Shown: positions 8,800 to 18,420 of the stretch, in pieces | How positions within the stretch are numbered: position 1 is the first letter of the stretch | Layout of the letters: each line of letters begins with the position of its first letter | Origin: Oscillospiraceae bacterium | GTDB taxonomy: Bacteria > Bacillota > Clostridia > Oscillospirales > Oscillospiraceae | Reading direction: 5' to 3' | Assembly: GCA_009782435.1 (NCBI GenBank) | Contig: WRJA01000004.1 | Span: 1 to 54,919, forward strand | DNA length: 54,919 bases | Notes under the pieces: generated by a model | Told to the model about the DNA's origin: nothing | Seen by the model: the letters and a program-made list of their open reading frames with translations, nothing else | Databases searched by the model: none | Made by a program: the position numbers and the translations under genes

Positions 8800-10113
8800 A
8801 TGCCCTTAAATCTGGAGGTCGGAATTATCGTCATTATCGCGTTTCTGATCATGATATTTATCGGGGTGCCCGTTACGATCTGCATGATGGCCTGCGGCGT
8901 GATAGGCTCGATGTTTTTGCTGCGGACCCCCATGTCAGCCCTGATCATGCTCAGTGACAGTGTACTTATCAGCTTCACAAACTACATAACCTGCGTCGCG
9001 CCCATGTTTATACTTATGGGGGAATTGGCGACCGAATCGCGGATCGGGGCCGATCTGTTCGACTGTTTCCAAAAGCTCATAGGTCACAGGAAAGCGGGGC
9101 TCGCCAGCGCAAGCCAGGTGGTGTGCGCTGTTTTCGGCGCCATTTGCGGTTCGGTCGCGGCCACCTGCGCCATGATGTCCCGCGTCGCCTACCCGCAGAT
9201 GAAACGCTACAATTACGGCGACCGGCTTTCCACCGGCTGCATAGCCGCGGGCGCCTGTCTCGCGAGCCTGATACCGCCCAGTCTCCATCTCATAACATAC
9301 GGGATAGTGGCGGAAGAATCCATCGGCAAACTGTTTATGGGCGGCATCGTTACCGGCGTCGTCCTCATGATTCTCTTTATAATAACTATCAGGATATGGT
9401 GCGTCATAACCCCCGGTATAGCGCCGGAGAAGGAAAAAAACGCCCCTTTTAAAGAAAAGCTGAAAGCGATCCGCAGCGGAGGATTTGTTGAGATCATCCT
9501 TGTATTTGCCGTCGCAATGGGCGGGATGTTCGCGGGATGGTTCACTCCCACGGAAGCCGGCGCGGTCGGCTTCGGCGGGATGCTGATCGTCTCGATCATT
9601 TTCCGGCGCTTTACCTTCAATGTGTTGAAAAAAGCGCTCCTGAACACCGTTGTCACGAGCGGCATGATATATTGCATGCTGTCCGGCGCTTATTGCTTCG
9701 GTAAGTTTTTCACGATAACCCGTATCCCCAACATGCTCGGGGGATTTGTGAACGAACTCGGATTGACCGCCGTTCCGGTGATCATAATACTCACGGTCAT
9801 TTATTTGGTGCTCGGCTGTTTCATCGACGGCGTTCCGCTGATCCTTATAACAACGCCGATATTTTTGCCTGTCGTTCAGGCGGTCGGCTTCAATTCGCTG
9901 TGGTTCGGCTGTTATTTGGTCGTCATAGTCGGGCTCGGCGCCGTTACGCCGCCGGTCGGCATGGCCTGCTATCTTGTATCCGGCACATGCCGGGTCGATT
10001 TGGCGGCGGTGTTCAGGGGCTCGGTCCCCTTTATGCTGGCCTATGTAGCCATGGGCGTTTTGATGGCGGTGTTTCCGGGAATCGCTACCTGGCTGCCGAA
10101 TATTATTATGTAA
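8800..10113 (+). CDS. dctM: TRAP transporter large permease (DctM)
   Basis: A 437-residue, very hydrophobic protein with 11-12 predicted membrane helices and family hallmarks such as GVPVTICMM near the start, FGAICGSVAATCAMM, a mid-protein GWFTPTEAGAVG and, near the end, GAVTPPVGMACYLVSG. This subunit carries the translocation path and the sodium sites. AAAGGAG lies ~12 bases before the ATG. The gap to the first reductase gene is only 48 bases with no terminator, so transport and reduction genes are probably in one transcript. Confidence 0.92.
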   Translation: MPLNLEVGIIVIIAFLIMIFIGVPVTICMMACGVIGSMFLLRTPMSALIMLSDSVLISFTNYITCVAPMFILMGELATESRIGADLFDCFQKLIGHRKAGLASASQVVCAVFGAICGSVAATCAMMSRVAYPQMKRYNYGDRLSTGCIAAGACLASLIPPSLHLITYGIVAEESIGKLFMGGIVTGVVLMILFIITIRIWCVITPGIAPEKEKNAPFKEKLKAIRSGGFVEIILVFAVAMGGMFAGWFTPTEAGAVGFGGMLIVSIIFRRFTFNVLKKALLNTVVTSGMIYCMLSGAYCFGKFFTITRIPNMLGGFVNELGLTAVPVIIILTVIYLVLGCFIDGVPLILITTPIFLPVVQAVGFNSLWFGCYLVVIVGLGAVTPPVGMACYLVSGTCRVDLAAVFRGSVPFMLAYVAMGVLMAVFPGIATWLPNIIM

Positions 10114-10161
10114 AACATAAAGCATCAATTTTTATTTTTATATTCCGGAGGCTTCATTATT

Positions 10162-12129
10162 ATGAATAAATTCCCGTATCCGCGTCTGTTTGAGCCGCTT
10201 CAGCTCAGAGGGGTACTGTTCCGCAACAGGATCTTCGCCGCGCCCACCGGATACCGCAACATGACTTATGACAGTGTTTTCCCCCCGGAGGCGGTACTTT
10301 ATTACAGCAGGAAAGCAATGGGCGGGGCGGCCTCCGTCTCGTCTGGCGAACTTGTTACCGATACGGAGATCGGCAGGGGCGGGCCGCACCACGTTTGTAT
10401 CGACAATCCGCAAGCCGTCATTCCTCTCGGGAAGATAGCGTATGCGATACACCGCTACGGCGCCGTGCCGACGGCGGAGCTTCAGCACGCGGGCATGTAT
10501 GCAAACCGCGATCTGCGTATCTTCGGCGGGGAATCGAGGGGCGACGCTTACGGGCCGGTGGAGACGACTCTTGAAGGCAGGCTTGTGCGGGAAATGCCGG
10601 AAGAACTGATCGAGCACACTATCGCCAAGTACGCAAAAGCCGCTGAGACAGCCAAATACTGCGGGTTTGAAATGATATTGATACACGCCGGTCACGGATG
10701 GCTGCTGCAGCAGTTTTTATCGCCGCAAATAAACAAACGAAAAGACAAATGGGGCGGTCCCGATATAGAAAACCGCGCGAGGTTCACGGTTGCCGTATGT
10801 GACGCCGTGCGCAAGGCGATAGGCCCGAAAATGCCGATCGAGGTCCGCATCAGCGGCTCCGAATGTTATGACGGCGGATACGGCATTGAAGAAGGTATTG
10901 CCTTCGCCCGGCAGCTTGAGGAACACGTCGACCTGATTCAGGTATCGGTCGGGAGCCATGAGATCAAGGAGGCCTTTACCCGGACCCACCCCTCCGTGTT
11001 TGAAGGCGAAGGCTGCAACGTCCGGTTCGCGGCTGAAGTAAAAAAGCATGTGAAAACGCCCGTGGCGGCCATAGGCGCTATCGGCGAGCCGGATATGATG
11101 GAAGAGATCATCGCCTCCGGACAAGCCGATGTTGTGGAGTTGGCAAGAAGCCTCATCGCCGACCCCGATCTGCCTAACAAAATACGCTCCGGGAAAACAG
11201 AGGAGATAATGCCGTGCCTGCGCTGTCTGCATTGTTTTTCCACGCAGATGCGCTTGGGCGTCAAGCATTGCGCCGTGAACCCCGAGAGCGGGCGGGAGAT
11301 CGAATCGAGATTCGCTTCCCGCCAAACGGGCAAAAGAAAAAAAGTCTTGGTGGCGGGAGGAGGGATCGCGGGTATGCAAGCCGCCCTCACCTGCGCCGAA
11401 AGCGGCCACACGGTGATATTATGCGAAAAAAGCGGCGAACTCGGCGGAGCGATACGCTGCGAGAGGAACGTTCCGTTTAAGAAAAAAACCGAGCAGTACA
11501 TTGAAACGCAGATTCAAAAAATCAAGCGAAGCGGCATTGAGCTTCGCCTTAACACCGAGGTCACGCCGGAATTGGCGGAAAAAATAAATGCGGATGTGAT
11601 TTTCGCGGCTTTGGGCGCGCGGGCGACGATACCTCCGATTCCCGGAATCGACGGCGCTTCCGTTCTCGGCGCCGAAAGCGCGTACATGCACCCCGAAAAA
11701 GTCGGAAAGACGGCGGTGATCCTCGGCGCGGGACTCGTCGGGCTCGAGCTTGCCGTCTATCTGTCCGGATCGGGCAAAAACGTGACCGTGATCGAAATGA
11801 CGGATCAAATCAGCGACGGCGGCAATATACTCCATATGCAAGGTCTGCAGGTGGAATTGGAACGCCGCGGCATTGCTGTTTTACTCAGCACGGCGGCTTA
11901 TAAAATCTCGGAAAAAGGCGTTTTCTGCCGCAATGCCTCAGGCGAGCGTTTATATGAGGCCGACACCGTGATTTACGCGACCGGCATGGCTCCTTTACGA
12001 GAGGAGGCGCTCGCGCTCTCTTTCGCCGCGCCTTTGTTTTACATGCCGGGCGATTGCGTAACGCCTAAAAACATAGCCGACGCCACCGATGTTGCCCACA
12101 GCCTTGCGCTGAATGTCGGGCGTTTGTGA
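10162..12129 (+). CDS. FMN/FAD/4Fe-4S NAD(P)H:enoate reductase-like flavoenzyme 1
   Basis: A 655-residue enzyme of the 2,4-dienoyl-CoA reductase / 2-enoate reductase / BaiCD-BaiH family. Residues 1-345 are the old-yellow-enzyme TIM barrel with FMN. Cys352, 355, 358 and 370 (CX2CX2CX11C) hold a 4Fe-4S cluster. Residues ~393-655 carry an FAD/NAD(P)H fold with GGGIAG (399-404) and a second GAGLVG (522-527). Electrons go NAD(P)H to FAD to cluster to FMN to a C=C bond. His266 fits the active-site His of FadH. The position of the FadH catalytic Tyr166 is Trp180 here (HAGHGW). GGAGG precedes the ATG. It is the first of three paralogues, most like the third. The substrate is unknown; the TRAP genes suggest an unsaturated carboxylate. 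Confidence 0.87.
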   Translation: MNKFPYPRLFEPLQLRGVLFRNRIFAAPTGYRNMTYDSVFPPEAVLYYSRKAMGGAASVSSGELVTDTEIGRGGPHHVCIDNPQAVIPLGKIAYAIHRYGAVPTAELQHAGMYANRDLRIFGGESRGDAYGPVETTLEGRLVREMPEELIEHTIAKYAKAAETAKYCGFEMILIHAGHGWLLQQFLSPQINKRKDKWGGPDIENRARFTVAVCDAVRKAIGPKMPIEVRISGSECYDGGYGIEEGIAFARQLEEHVDLIQVSVGSHEIKEAFTRTHPSVFEGEGCNVRFAAEVKKHVKTPVAAIGAIGEPDMMEEIIASGQADVVELARSLIADPDLPNKIRSGKTEEIMPCLRCLHCFSTQMRLGVKHCAVNPESGREIESRFASRQTGKRKKVLVAGGGIAGMQAALTCAESGHTVILCEKSGELGGAIRCERNVPFKKKTEQYIETQIQKIKRSGIELRLNTEVTPELAEKINADVIFAALGARATIPPIPGIDGASVLGAESAYMHPEKVGKTAVILGAGLVGLELAVYLSGSGKNVTVIEMTDQISDGGNILHMQGLQVELERRGIAVLLSTAAYKISEKGVFCRNASGERLYEADTVIYATGMAPLREEALALSFAAPLFYMPGDCVTPKNIADATDVAHSLALNVGRL

Positions 12130-12151
12130 AAACAGGATGTGAGGAATTGAT

Positions 12152-14107
12152 ATGGCGACTTTTCACCCGTATAAACACTTATTCACACCGCTGAAGGTGG
12201 GGCATACCGAGCTCAAAAACCGCGTGGAATTCTCCCCGCTCGTCAGCAAATTGGTCAGTCCCTCAGGGGACGTGCTTCCGGAATTCGCAGACTTCGTTGA
12301 AGAGCAGGCTTTGTCGGGAGTCGCGCTCATACATATAGGCGCAACGCCCGTGGATCACGATGCCGCCGTGGATTATCCGCAGGAATTGGACGTTACGGAC
12401 GAAAATAAGATAGCGGGCCTTGTGCTGCTTGCCGAAGCCGCCCACCGCCACGGAGCGAAACTCAGCGTCGAACTGGTGCATGCCGGACGCGGCGCATCTC
12501 AGGTTCTTAACAAAAACCCTCTCGCGCTGGCGCCGTCCAATTTTCCGATCGAAGGTAAAAACCCTTACATAAAAGAAATGGACCAACACGATATCGAGCA
12601 GGTGATCGGCGCATACACGGACTGCGCCGCTCGTCTTAAACGCTGCGGCTTTGACGGCGTTTTGATTCACGGGGCGCACGGCAATCTGTTCGCTCAGTTC
12701 TTATCCCCTTTGGCCAATCACAGAACGGATATTTACGGCGGCAGCTTTGAGAACCGCTGCCGCTTCCCTCTCATGCTGCTGAAAGCAGTCAGAGAAACCG
12801 TGGGCCGGGACTTTATCGTTGAATTGCGTATCAGCGGCGACGAAATAGTTCCGGGCGGTATGCGAATAGAAGAAGTGGTCGAATTTCTGAAGAAGGCGCA
12901 AACCTATATCGACCTTGTGAACGTTTCCGCGGGCATCATAGTTGCGACGGAAGGCCAATACTACTCCATGCCTCCGTATTTCCGCCCGAAAGGCGCGAAT
13001 GTTCCTTTCGCTCGGGCCGTTAAGGAATGCAAAGACATTCACATCCCGGTAAGCGTCGTGGGCGGTATCATGTCGGCGGAGATGGCCGACCGTATAATCG
13101 ACGAGGGCAGTTCGGACATGGTCGCCATGGCCCGGGGCCTCTTGTGCGACCCCGATCTGCTCAATAAGTCCTACAGAGGGAAGCCCGAGACGGTTCGCCC
13201 CTGCCTGCGCTGCTGGGGCTGTTCGGGCGCCTACGGCATACGTCTGAGATGCGCCGTCAATCCCTCCCTCGCCCGTCCTTTCAGATACGCCAAACCGTGG
13301 CCCGCGCGCGTTTCGAAAAAAGTTGTGGTGGTCGGCGGCGGAGTTGCCGGCACTCAGGCCGCCCGCACTCTTACTGAAAAAGGGCATAAAGTCGTGCTGT
13401 TTGAAAAAAACGATAAGCTGGGCGGGCTCTTGGACGACATAAACAAACTGCCGTTTAAAGACGATATGCTCAGTTTTACCGAATGGCTCAGACGCGAAAC
13501 AACGGCTTGCGGCGCCGATATCCGCCTGAATACGGAAGCGGACGCCGAAACGGTCATGGCGGAGAATCCTGACGTCATTTTGGTCGCGACGGGAGGGGTC
13601 CCCCTGAGGCCTCCCATCCCCGGAATCGACGGGGAAAACGTATTCAACGTGCTCGATACGGATTCCGGCCGCAAAAAACCGAAAGGAAAGATCGTAGTCT
13701 GCGGCGGCGGCCTCTCCGGCTGCGAGAGCGCTTTGGCGCTGGCAATGGAAGGCAATGAGGTCACGATAACTGACATGATACCCGAAGCGGACTTCGCGAC
13801 CGGAACGCATCCTTTGACCCGCAATGTGCTGCTGCATCTGTTGGAAGAGCATAATGTGAAGATGCTCGGCGGCCGTTTGGTCAGAAGCATAGGCAAAAAC
13901 GGGGTCGAAACGGAAGACAAAAACTGGAAAATCGAAACCTTGGAAGCGGATTTTGTTGTGGAGGCTTTCGGGATGAAGCCGAACATTGAAATGAAAAACA
14001 GGTTCTTCGAGCTAATACCGGATGTGTATTACATAGGCGATTGCTCAGAGATAAAAAATATTATGCACGCCTCATATTCGGCTTACGACCGCTCATGCTG
14101 CATATAA
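12152..14107 (+). CDS. FMN/FAD/4Fe-4S NAD(P)H:enoate reductase-like flavoenzyme 2
   Basis: A 651-residue paralogue with the same three parts: FMN barrel (1-345), cluster Cys351, 354, 357 and 367 (CX2CX2CX9C, two residues tighter than its neighbours), and FAD/NAD(P)H domains with GGGVAG and a later GGGLSG. It is the most divergent of the three. The FadH Tyr166 position is Asn178 (HGAHGN), and the His-containing segment reads VSAGIIVATE, with no His. Either the substrate is activated differently or the reaction is not a simple enoate reduction. The gap from the previous gene is 22 bases, with a GAGGAATTGAT ribosome site. The specificity cannot be predicted. Confidence 0.85.
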   Translation: MATFHPYKHLFTPLKVGHTELKNRVEFSPLVSKLVSPSGDVLPEFADFVEEQALSGVALIHIGATPVDHDAAVDYPQELDVTDENKIAGLVLLAEAAHRHGAKLSVELVHAGRGASQVLNKNPLALAPSNFPIEGKNPYIKEMDQHDIEQVIGAYTDCAARLKRCGFDGVLIHGAHGNLFAQFLSPLANHRTDIYGGSFENRCRFPLMLLKAVRETVGRDFIVELRISGDEIVPGGMRIEEVVEFLKKAQTYIDLVNVSAGIIVATEGQYYSMPPYFRPKGANVPFARAVKECKDIHIPVSVVGGIMSAEMADRIIDEGSSDMVAMARGLLCDPDLLNKSYRGKPETVRPCLRCWGCSGAYGIRLRCAVNPSLARPFRYAKPWPARVSKKVVVVGGGVAGTQAARTLTEKGHKVVLFEKNDKLGGLLDDINKLPFKDDMLSFTEWLRRETTACGADIRLNTEADAETVMAENPDVILVATGGVPLRPPIPGIDGENVFNVLDTDSGRKKPKGKIVVCGGGLSGCESALALAMEGNEVTITDMIPEADFATGTHPLTRNVLLHLLEEHNVKMLGGRLVRSIGKNGVETEDKNWKIETLEADFVVEAFGMKPNIEMKNRFFELIPDVYYIGDCSEIKNIMHASYSAYDRSCCI

Positions 14108-14178
14108 AAATACGCCGGGGATAAATCGGCGCACAGTAATTAAAAAGGAGGCGGCGGCTCAGTATCTGCCGGACAGCC

Positions 14179-16179
14179 ATGTACAATCTTAAATATCCTC
14201 GTTTGTTTTCTCCGATCAAACTGGGCAATGTATATTATAAAAACCGCATTTTCGCGGCGCCGAACGGATTCCATCATCTGACGAGCGACCGCGCGCCCAC
14301 TCCCGAGGGCATAGCCTTTTTTGAGCGCAAAGCCATAGGCGGATTCGCTCAGGTGACCATAGGAGAGTGCTGCGTCGATTCCGAAACCGGCCTCGCGCAC
14401 CCGCATCAGTTCCGGCTTGACAATCCGTTGGCCTATTCCCGCTTTGCCGCCTATACGCGCGCAATCGAACGTCACGGCGCGGTCCCGTCCGTTGAGCTGC
14501 AGCACTGCGGCGTGTTTTCCCACTATATTTATGAACAGGGCGGAAAACTTATGGGTCCGTCGGAGGCTCTTATACCCGATGAGCACAAGATCAACAGCGA
14601 CGGCGGAGACGTTTACCGCTCCGAGGACGGGATGCGCCGCATACATGAAATGTCGGAAGAGGATATTTATCACATGATCGATATGTTCGCCAAGGCCGCG
14701 GCATTCTCGCAGAGATGCGGCTGCGGCTCGGTCATGATACACGGAGGACACGGCTGGGGCGTGTCGCAGTTTATTTCCCCGCGCTGGAACCGCAGGAAAG
14801 ACCGCTGGGGCGGGAGCATTGAAAACCGCATGCGGCTCCCTCTCGGCATAGCGGAAGAGATACGGAAACGCTGCGGACCGGGCTTCGTTATCGAATTTCG
14901 CATGAGCGCGAGCGAATATCTTCCGGACGGTTACGGTTTGGACACCGGCATAGAGGTCGCAAAGCTGCTTGACGGCAAGGTCGATCTTATAAATGTTTCC
15001 TGCGGCGACCATGAAAAACCGGAAGCCAATGTCCACACTCATCCTCCCATGTTTGTCCCGGACGGGGTCAACGTGCATTTGGCTGCCGAGGTCAAAAAAT
15101 ATGTGAGTACGCCCGTTTCCTGTGTCGGAGGTCTCTGCGAGCCGGAAATGCTCGAGGAGATCATCGCGACCGGCAAGGCCGACGTTGTGCAGATAGGCCA
15201 TCAGTCGCTGGCGGATCCCGATATGCCGCTCAAGGCAAGGCTCGGCAAGGAAGATGAAATAAATCTCTGCCTGCGCTGCAATATGTGCAACAGCTACGGG
15301 CTGCGATACCGGCAGAGGGCCTGTTCGATAAATCCCGAATTGGGCTTTGAATTCGATCTGAAAAACGACGCGCCGCCGAAAATTTTAAAACGCGTCCTTG
15401 TCGTCGGCGGCGGTATAGCCGGAATGCAGGCGGCTCTTACCTGCGCTCGGCGCGGTCACAGCGTCATACTCTGTGAAAAAACAGATAAGCTCGGCGGTAT
15501 TTTGCGATGCGAGGACAAGGTCCCGTTCAAAAAGAGACTTTCTTTGTATATGGACAGGCAGGAGCTTCTGCTTGTAAGGGCGGGCGCGGAGATAAGAAAA
15601 AACGTGACGGTCACTCCCGAATACGCAAAGGCCGCAGGTCCGGACGCGATCATCGTCGCCCTCGGGGCGCGGCCCGTTAAACCTAATATCCCCGGCATTG
15701 ACGGCGAGAACGTTATGAGCGCCGAATACGCTTACGCAAATCCGGATAAAGCCGGTAAAAATATCCTGATACTCGGGGGCGGACTTGTCGGCACGGAACT
15801 CAGCATATATCTGTCCGGTCTCGGCAAGGCGGCCAAAGTGATAGAGATGCTTCCCGAAATGAACAGCGGCGGCAACCAAGCGCAGCAAAGCGCCGTTGAG
15901 GTCGAGATGAAAAGCTGCGGAGTCACCGTTGACTGCAATACAAGGGCGCTGGAAGTGACAAAAAAAGGCGTGCGCGCCGAAAACCCGCTCGGTGAAATCT
16001 TTTACGAAGCCGACACCGTCGTCTGCGCCGCAGGCATGAAACCTCTGTTCGAGGAGGCCGCCGCGTTTTACGACTGCGCGCCGGAATTCTTTCAAATCGG
16101 TGATTGCGTGACGGCAAAAAATCTTCAGGCTGCCAACATGGCGGGCTTCAACGCCGCAAGGACGGTCGGCAGGATCTAA
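14179..16179 (+). CDS. FMN/FAD/4Fe-4S NAD(P)H:enoate reductase-like flavoenzyme 3
   Basis: A 666-residue paralogue close to flavoenzyme 1. The FMN barrel is followed by cluster Cys364, 367, 370 and 382 (CX2CX2CX11C), then the FAD site GGGIAG and the NAD(P)H site GGGLVG. Trp193 replaces the FadH Tyr166 (HGGHGW), and His278 (GDHEKPE) matches the active-site His. An insertion near residues 125-150 distinguishes it from enzyme 1. A strong AAAGGAGG lies about 30 bases before the ATG, farther than usual; no in-frame start closer to it was found. The preceding 71-base gap has a small hairpin (CGCCG/CGGCG). It is the last gene before the new promoter at 16200. Confidence 0.86.
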   Translation: MYNLKYPRLFSPIKLGNVYYKNRIFAAPNGFHHLTSDRAPTPEGIAFFERKAIGGFAQVTIGECCVDSETGLAHPHQFRLDNPLAYSRFAAYTRAIERHGAVPSVELQHCGVFSHYIYEQGGKLMGPSEALIPDEHKINSDGGDVYRSEDGMRRIHEMSEEDIYHMIDMFAKAAAFSQRCGCGSVMIHGGHGWGVSQFISPRWNRRKDRWGGSIENRMRLPLGIAEEIRKRCGPGFVIEFRMSASEYLPDGYGLDTGIEVAKLLDGKVDLINVSCGDHEKPEANVHTHPPMFVPDGVNVHLAAEVKKYVSTPVSCVGGLCEPEMLEEIIATGKADVVQIGHQSLADPDMPLKARLGKEDEINLCLRCNMCNSYGLRYRQRACSINPELGFEFDLKNDAPPKILKRVLVVGGGIAGMQAALTCARRGHSVILCEKTDKLGGILRCEDKVPFKKRLSLYMDRQELLLVRAGAEIRKNVTVTPEYAKAAGPDAIIVALGARPVKPNIPGIDGENVMSAEYAYANPDKAGKNILILGGGLVGTELSIYLSGLGKAAKVIEMLPEMNSGGNQAQQSAVEVEMKSCGVTVDCNTRALEVTKKGVRAENPLGEIFYEADTVVCAAGMKPLFEEAAAFYDCAPEFFQIGDCVTAKNLQAANMAGFNAARTVGRI

Positions 16180-16199
16180 GCGTTTTGTATTTTAATTTC

Positions 16200-16228
16200 T
16201 TGTCAATTCAGCCATACTGCGATATAAT
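16200..16228 (+). promoter_or_regulatory. Promoter of the AOR-moaD-xdhC operon
   Basis: TTGTCA (16200-16205), exactly 17 bases, TATAAT (16223-16228), then a ~25-base leader with CGGAGGG before the ATG at 16259. The oxidoreductase group can therefore be transcribed independently of the TRAP/reductase genes. Confidence 0.8.
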
Positions 16229-16258
16229 GCATAAAAATAATTTTGTTCGGAGGGCCAC

Positions 16259-18151
16259 ATGGAAAAGAGTAACTTTTACGGCTATATCGGTAAATATGTC
16301 ATTATCGACCTTGCCGCCCGGCAGTACGATATCCGGCAATTCGAAGAGGATGTGCTCAAAAATTTCGTTGGCGGTCCGTCGCTCGGCGCCAAGATACTCT
16401 ACGACGAAATGCCGGCTCACACGCCTTGGGACGCGCCGGGCAGCATGATCGGATTCATCTCAGCGCCGTCAAACGGTACCGGTCCTCTTATGGGCGGCCG
16501 TTATACAGTGGTCAGCAAGTCGCCTGTCACAAATATGTGGAACGACTCGAACAGCGGCGGCAGTTTCGGACTCGCTGTCCGCAGATCGGGCTTTGACGCC
16601 GTATTTGTCAAAGGCGTTTCGAAAACCCCCGTATACATTTTCATTGACGACGGCAAAATCAATTTCCGAGACGCGTCGTATCTGTGGGGCAAGACGACAG
16701 AAGAGACCGAACGCGCGATAAAAGATGAACTTAAAGACGATAAGGTCGGCATCGCGCTGATAGGACCTGCCGGTGAGCGCAAGTCAAAAATGGCGGCAGT
16801 CATGAACGACTCTCATCGCGCGGCCGGGCGCGGCGGTTCCGGCGCCGTCATGGGCAGCAAAAACCTTAAAGCTCTCGTATGCCGGGGCAGCGCTAAGATC
16901 GAAGTAAAGAACAAAGATGAAGTGATCGCGCTCAATAAAGAAATCGCTGACTGGGAGAAGAACGGGCCGATAGCCGATTCCATAGTAAAGCTCTTCAGCA
17001 ACCACGGCACCGGCGGACTGTACGCGGGTTCCGTGCTGAGCGGCGACGCGAGCGTTAAAAACTGGGCCGGAACACCCGCCGAACTCACCGAAGCGGAGAT
17101 CGAGGCGCCGTCCGCGCAGGAGATGGATAAACGTTATAAAAAGAAAAGGTATATCTGCAATACATGTTCGCTCGGCTGCGGCGCGATCTACGAAATAAAA
17201 GACGGCAAGTTCCCGCTGAGTGAGACGGGACGCCCTGAATATGAAACTGCCGTTATGTTCGGCGCCGGAATGGGAGCCGGCGACCCTGAGGTCGTTAATT
17301 GGTGCAATCATCTGTGCAACGAATACGGTTTTGACACGATCTCAACGGGAGGGACCGTTACATGGGCCATGGAATGCTACAGCAACGGGCTGTTTTCACT
17401 TGAGGAGACCGGCGGTATCGACCTTAAGTGGGGCAACACCGACGCGATCGCAAAAATGACGGAGGCGGTCTGCAAAGGGAGCACGGAAATGGGCAAAGTG
17501 CTTGCGCTCGGCTCACGCGCCGCGGCGGAACACTATAAGCGTGGCTTTGAATATCTGACGGACGCCGGCGGTATCGAGGCGCCGCAGCATGACCCGCGCC
17601 GCGCCCCCGGTCTCGCGCGAACATATCAGTATGATCCGACTCCGGGCAGACATACCAAAGGCGGGCAGGGCTTCACTGTCAACGCCGGGCTTCCGCCCGA
17701 GGTCAAGTACAATTTCGGAGACCCGGAAGCCGCGCAACGTGATATCGCCGGAGTTGTCGAGGCCGAGATCACGAATATGGGGGGCTTTTGTCTCTTGTCA
17801 GACGTCGGTATGCCGCCGGGATTGAAGACGAAATTCTTAACTGCCGTTACCGGTTTCGACTATGACGGAGAGAAAGGCAAAAAGCTCGGTTTGCGTTCGT
17901 TTACCATGCGCCACGCGTTTAACCTGCGCGAGGGTATGAAGCGAGAGGACAATACGATAGCGGGGCGTATCATAGGTAAGCCGGCAATGAAGGCCGGCCC
18001 GCACGAGGGCATATCGATCGATAACGAAACTCTTGCCGACAACTTCTTCAAGGCCATGGATTGGGATCCGAAAACGATGACTCCTTCCAAATCCGCTCTT
18101 GAGGGACTCGGCGGAATGGAAAAGGTAACAGCGGATATATACGGAGCTTAA
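16259..18151 (+). CDS. Aldehyde:ferredoxin oxidoreductase family (tungsten-pterin enzyme)
   Basis: A 630-residue AOR-family enzyme. The N-terminal domain (1-~210) contains the pterin-binding segments GGRYTVVSKSPVT and GRGGSGAVMGSKNLKA. The 4Fe-4S ligands are Cys300, Cys303, Cys307 (CNTCSLGC, the CX2CX3C of the family) and probably Cys511 in MGGFCLLSD. Known members use a tungsten bis-pyranopterin and interconvert aldehydes and carboxylates with ferredoxin; BamB of benzoyl-CoA reduction is a relative. It is soluble and cytoplasmic, with no signal peptide. The next gene, one base after the stop, is a MoaD/ThiS-like protein and then an XdhC-like protein, which fits cofactor supply. Substrate unknown; the reductase cluster suggests an acid or aldehyde from the same pathway. 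Confidence 0.93.
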   Translation: MEKSNFYGYIGKYVIIDLAARQYDIRQFEEDVLKNFVGGPSLGAKILYDEMPAHTPWDAPGSMIGFISAPSNGTGPLMGGRYTVVSKSPVTNMWNDSNSGGSFGLAVRRSGFDAVFVKGVSKTPVYIFIDDGKINFRDASYLWGKTTEETERAIKDELKDDKVGIALIGPAGERKSKMAAVMNDSHRAAGRGGSGAVMGSKNLKALVCRGSAKIEVKNKDEVIALNKEIADWEKNGPIADSIVKLFSNHGTGGLYAGSVLSGDASVKNWAGTPAELTEAEIEAPSAQEMDKRYKKKRYICNTCSLGCGAIYEIKDGKFPLSETGRPEYETAVMFGAGMGAGDPEVVNWCNHLCNEYGFDTISTGGTVTWAMECYSNGLFSLEETGGIDLKWGNTDAIAKMTEAVCKGSTEMGKVLALGSRAAAEHYKRGFEYLTDAGGIEAPQHDPRRAPGLARTYQYDPTPGRHTKGGQGFTVNAGLPPEVKYNFGDPEAAQRDIAGVVEAEITNMGGFCLLSDVGMPPGLKTKFLTAVTGFDYDGEKGKKLGLRSFTMRHAFNLREGMKREDNTIAGRIIGKPAMKAGPHEGISIDNETLADNFFKAMDWDPKTMTPSKSALEGLGGMEKVTADIYGA

Positions 18152-18152
18152 C

Positions 18153-18404
18153 ATGCTGACGATCCATGTAAAATTTGTGGTCAGCGAGTTTTCCCCCGGT
18201 CTTATCAGCGGAGATTATAATGTCGCGGACGGTTCTTCCGTCCGTGACCTTATTTCCGTATGCCAAAACCGGTGCGGAGTGTCCCTGACTCCCGAAAACA
18301 CAGATCTTTTGTACCCGCTTTTTAACGGGAAACCGGTATCGCTCGACAGCTTGCTTACCGAGAACGGCACATTGCATCTGTGCCCTGTTCTGGTTGGCGG
18401 CTGA
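18153..18404 (+). CDS. MoaD/ThiS-family ubiquitin-like sulfur carrier
   Basis: An 83-residue beta-grasp protein ending in LVGG. The C-terminal Gly-Gly is what MoaD and ThiS need for adenylation and thiocarboxylate formation. Family members provide sulfur for the pterin dithiolene of molybdenum and tungsten cofactors. The ATG follows the AOR stop by one base, so the two are translationally coupled. Such small proteins often sit beside AOR genes, so a role dedicated to the tungsten cofactor of this AOR is likely. No MoaE or E1-like enzyme is in the window. It could also be a structural accessory. Confidence 0.8.
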   Translation: MLTIHVKFVVSEFSPGLISGDYNVADGSSVRDLISVCQNRCGVSLTPENTDLLYPLFNGKPVSLDSLLTENGTLHLCPVLVGG

Positions 18405-18420
18405 TACCGAACTCTCCGTC

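Noticed and set aside
8935-10128. A 397-codon minus-strand frame opposite dctM
   Set aside because: Composition (rich in His, Arg, Asp, Tyr) is that of an antisense shadow of a hydrophobic membrane protein.
12701-13852. A 383-codon minus-strand frame opposite flavoenzyme 2
   Set aside because: It lies wholly inside a well-supported gene, with no recognisable domain and no start signal.
16180-16258. Molybdenum/tungsten cofactor riboswitch before AOR
   Set aside because: The gap is only 79 bases and is filled by a promoter and a ~30-base leader, too short for that riboswitch.
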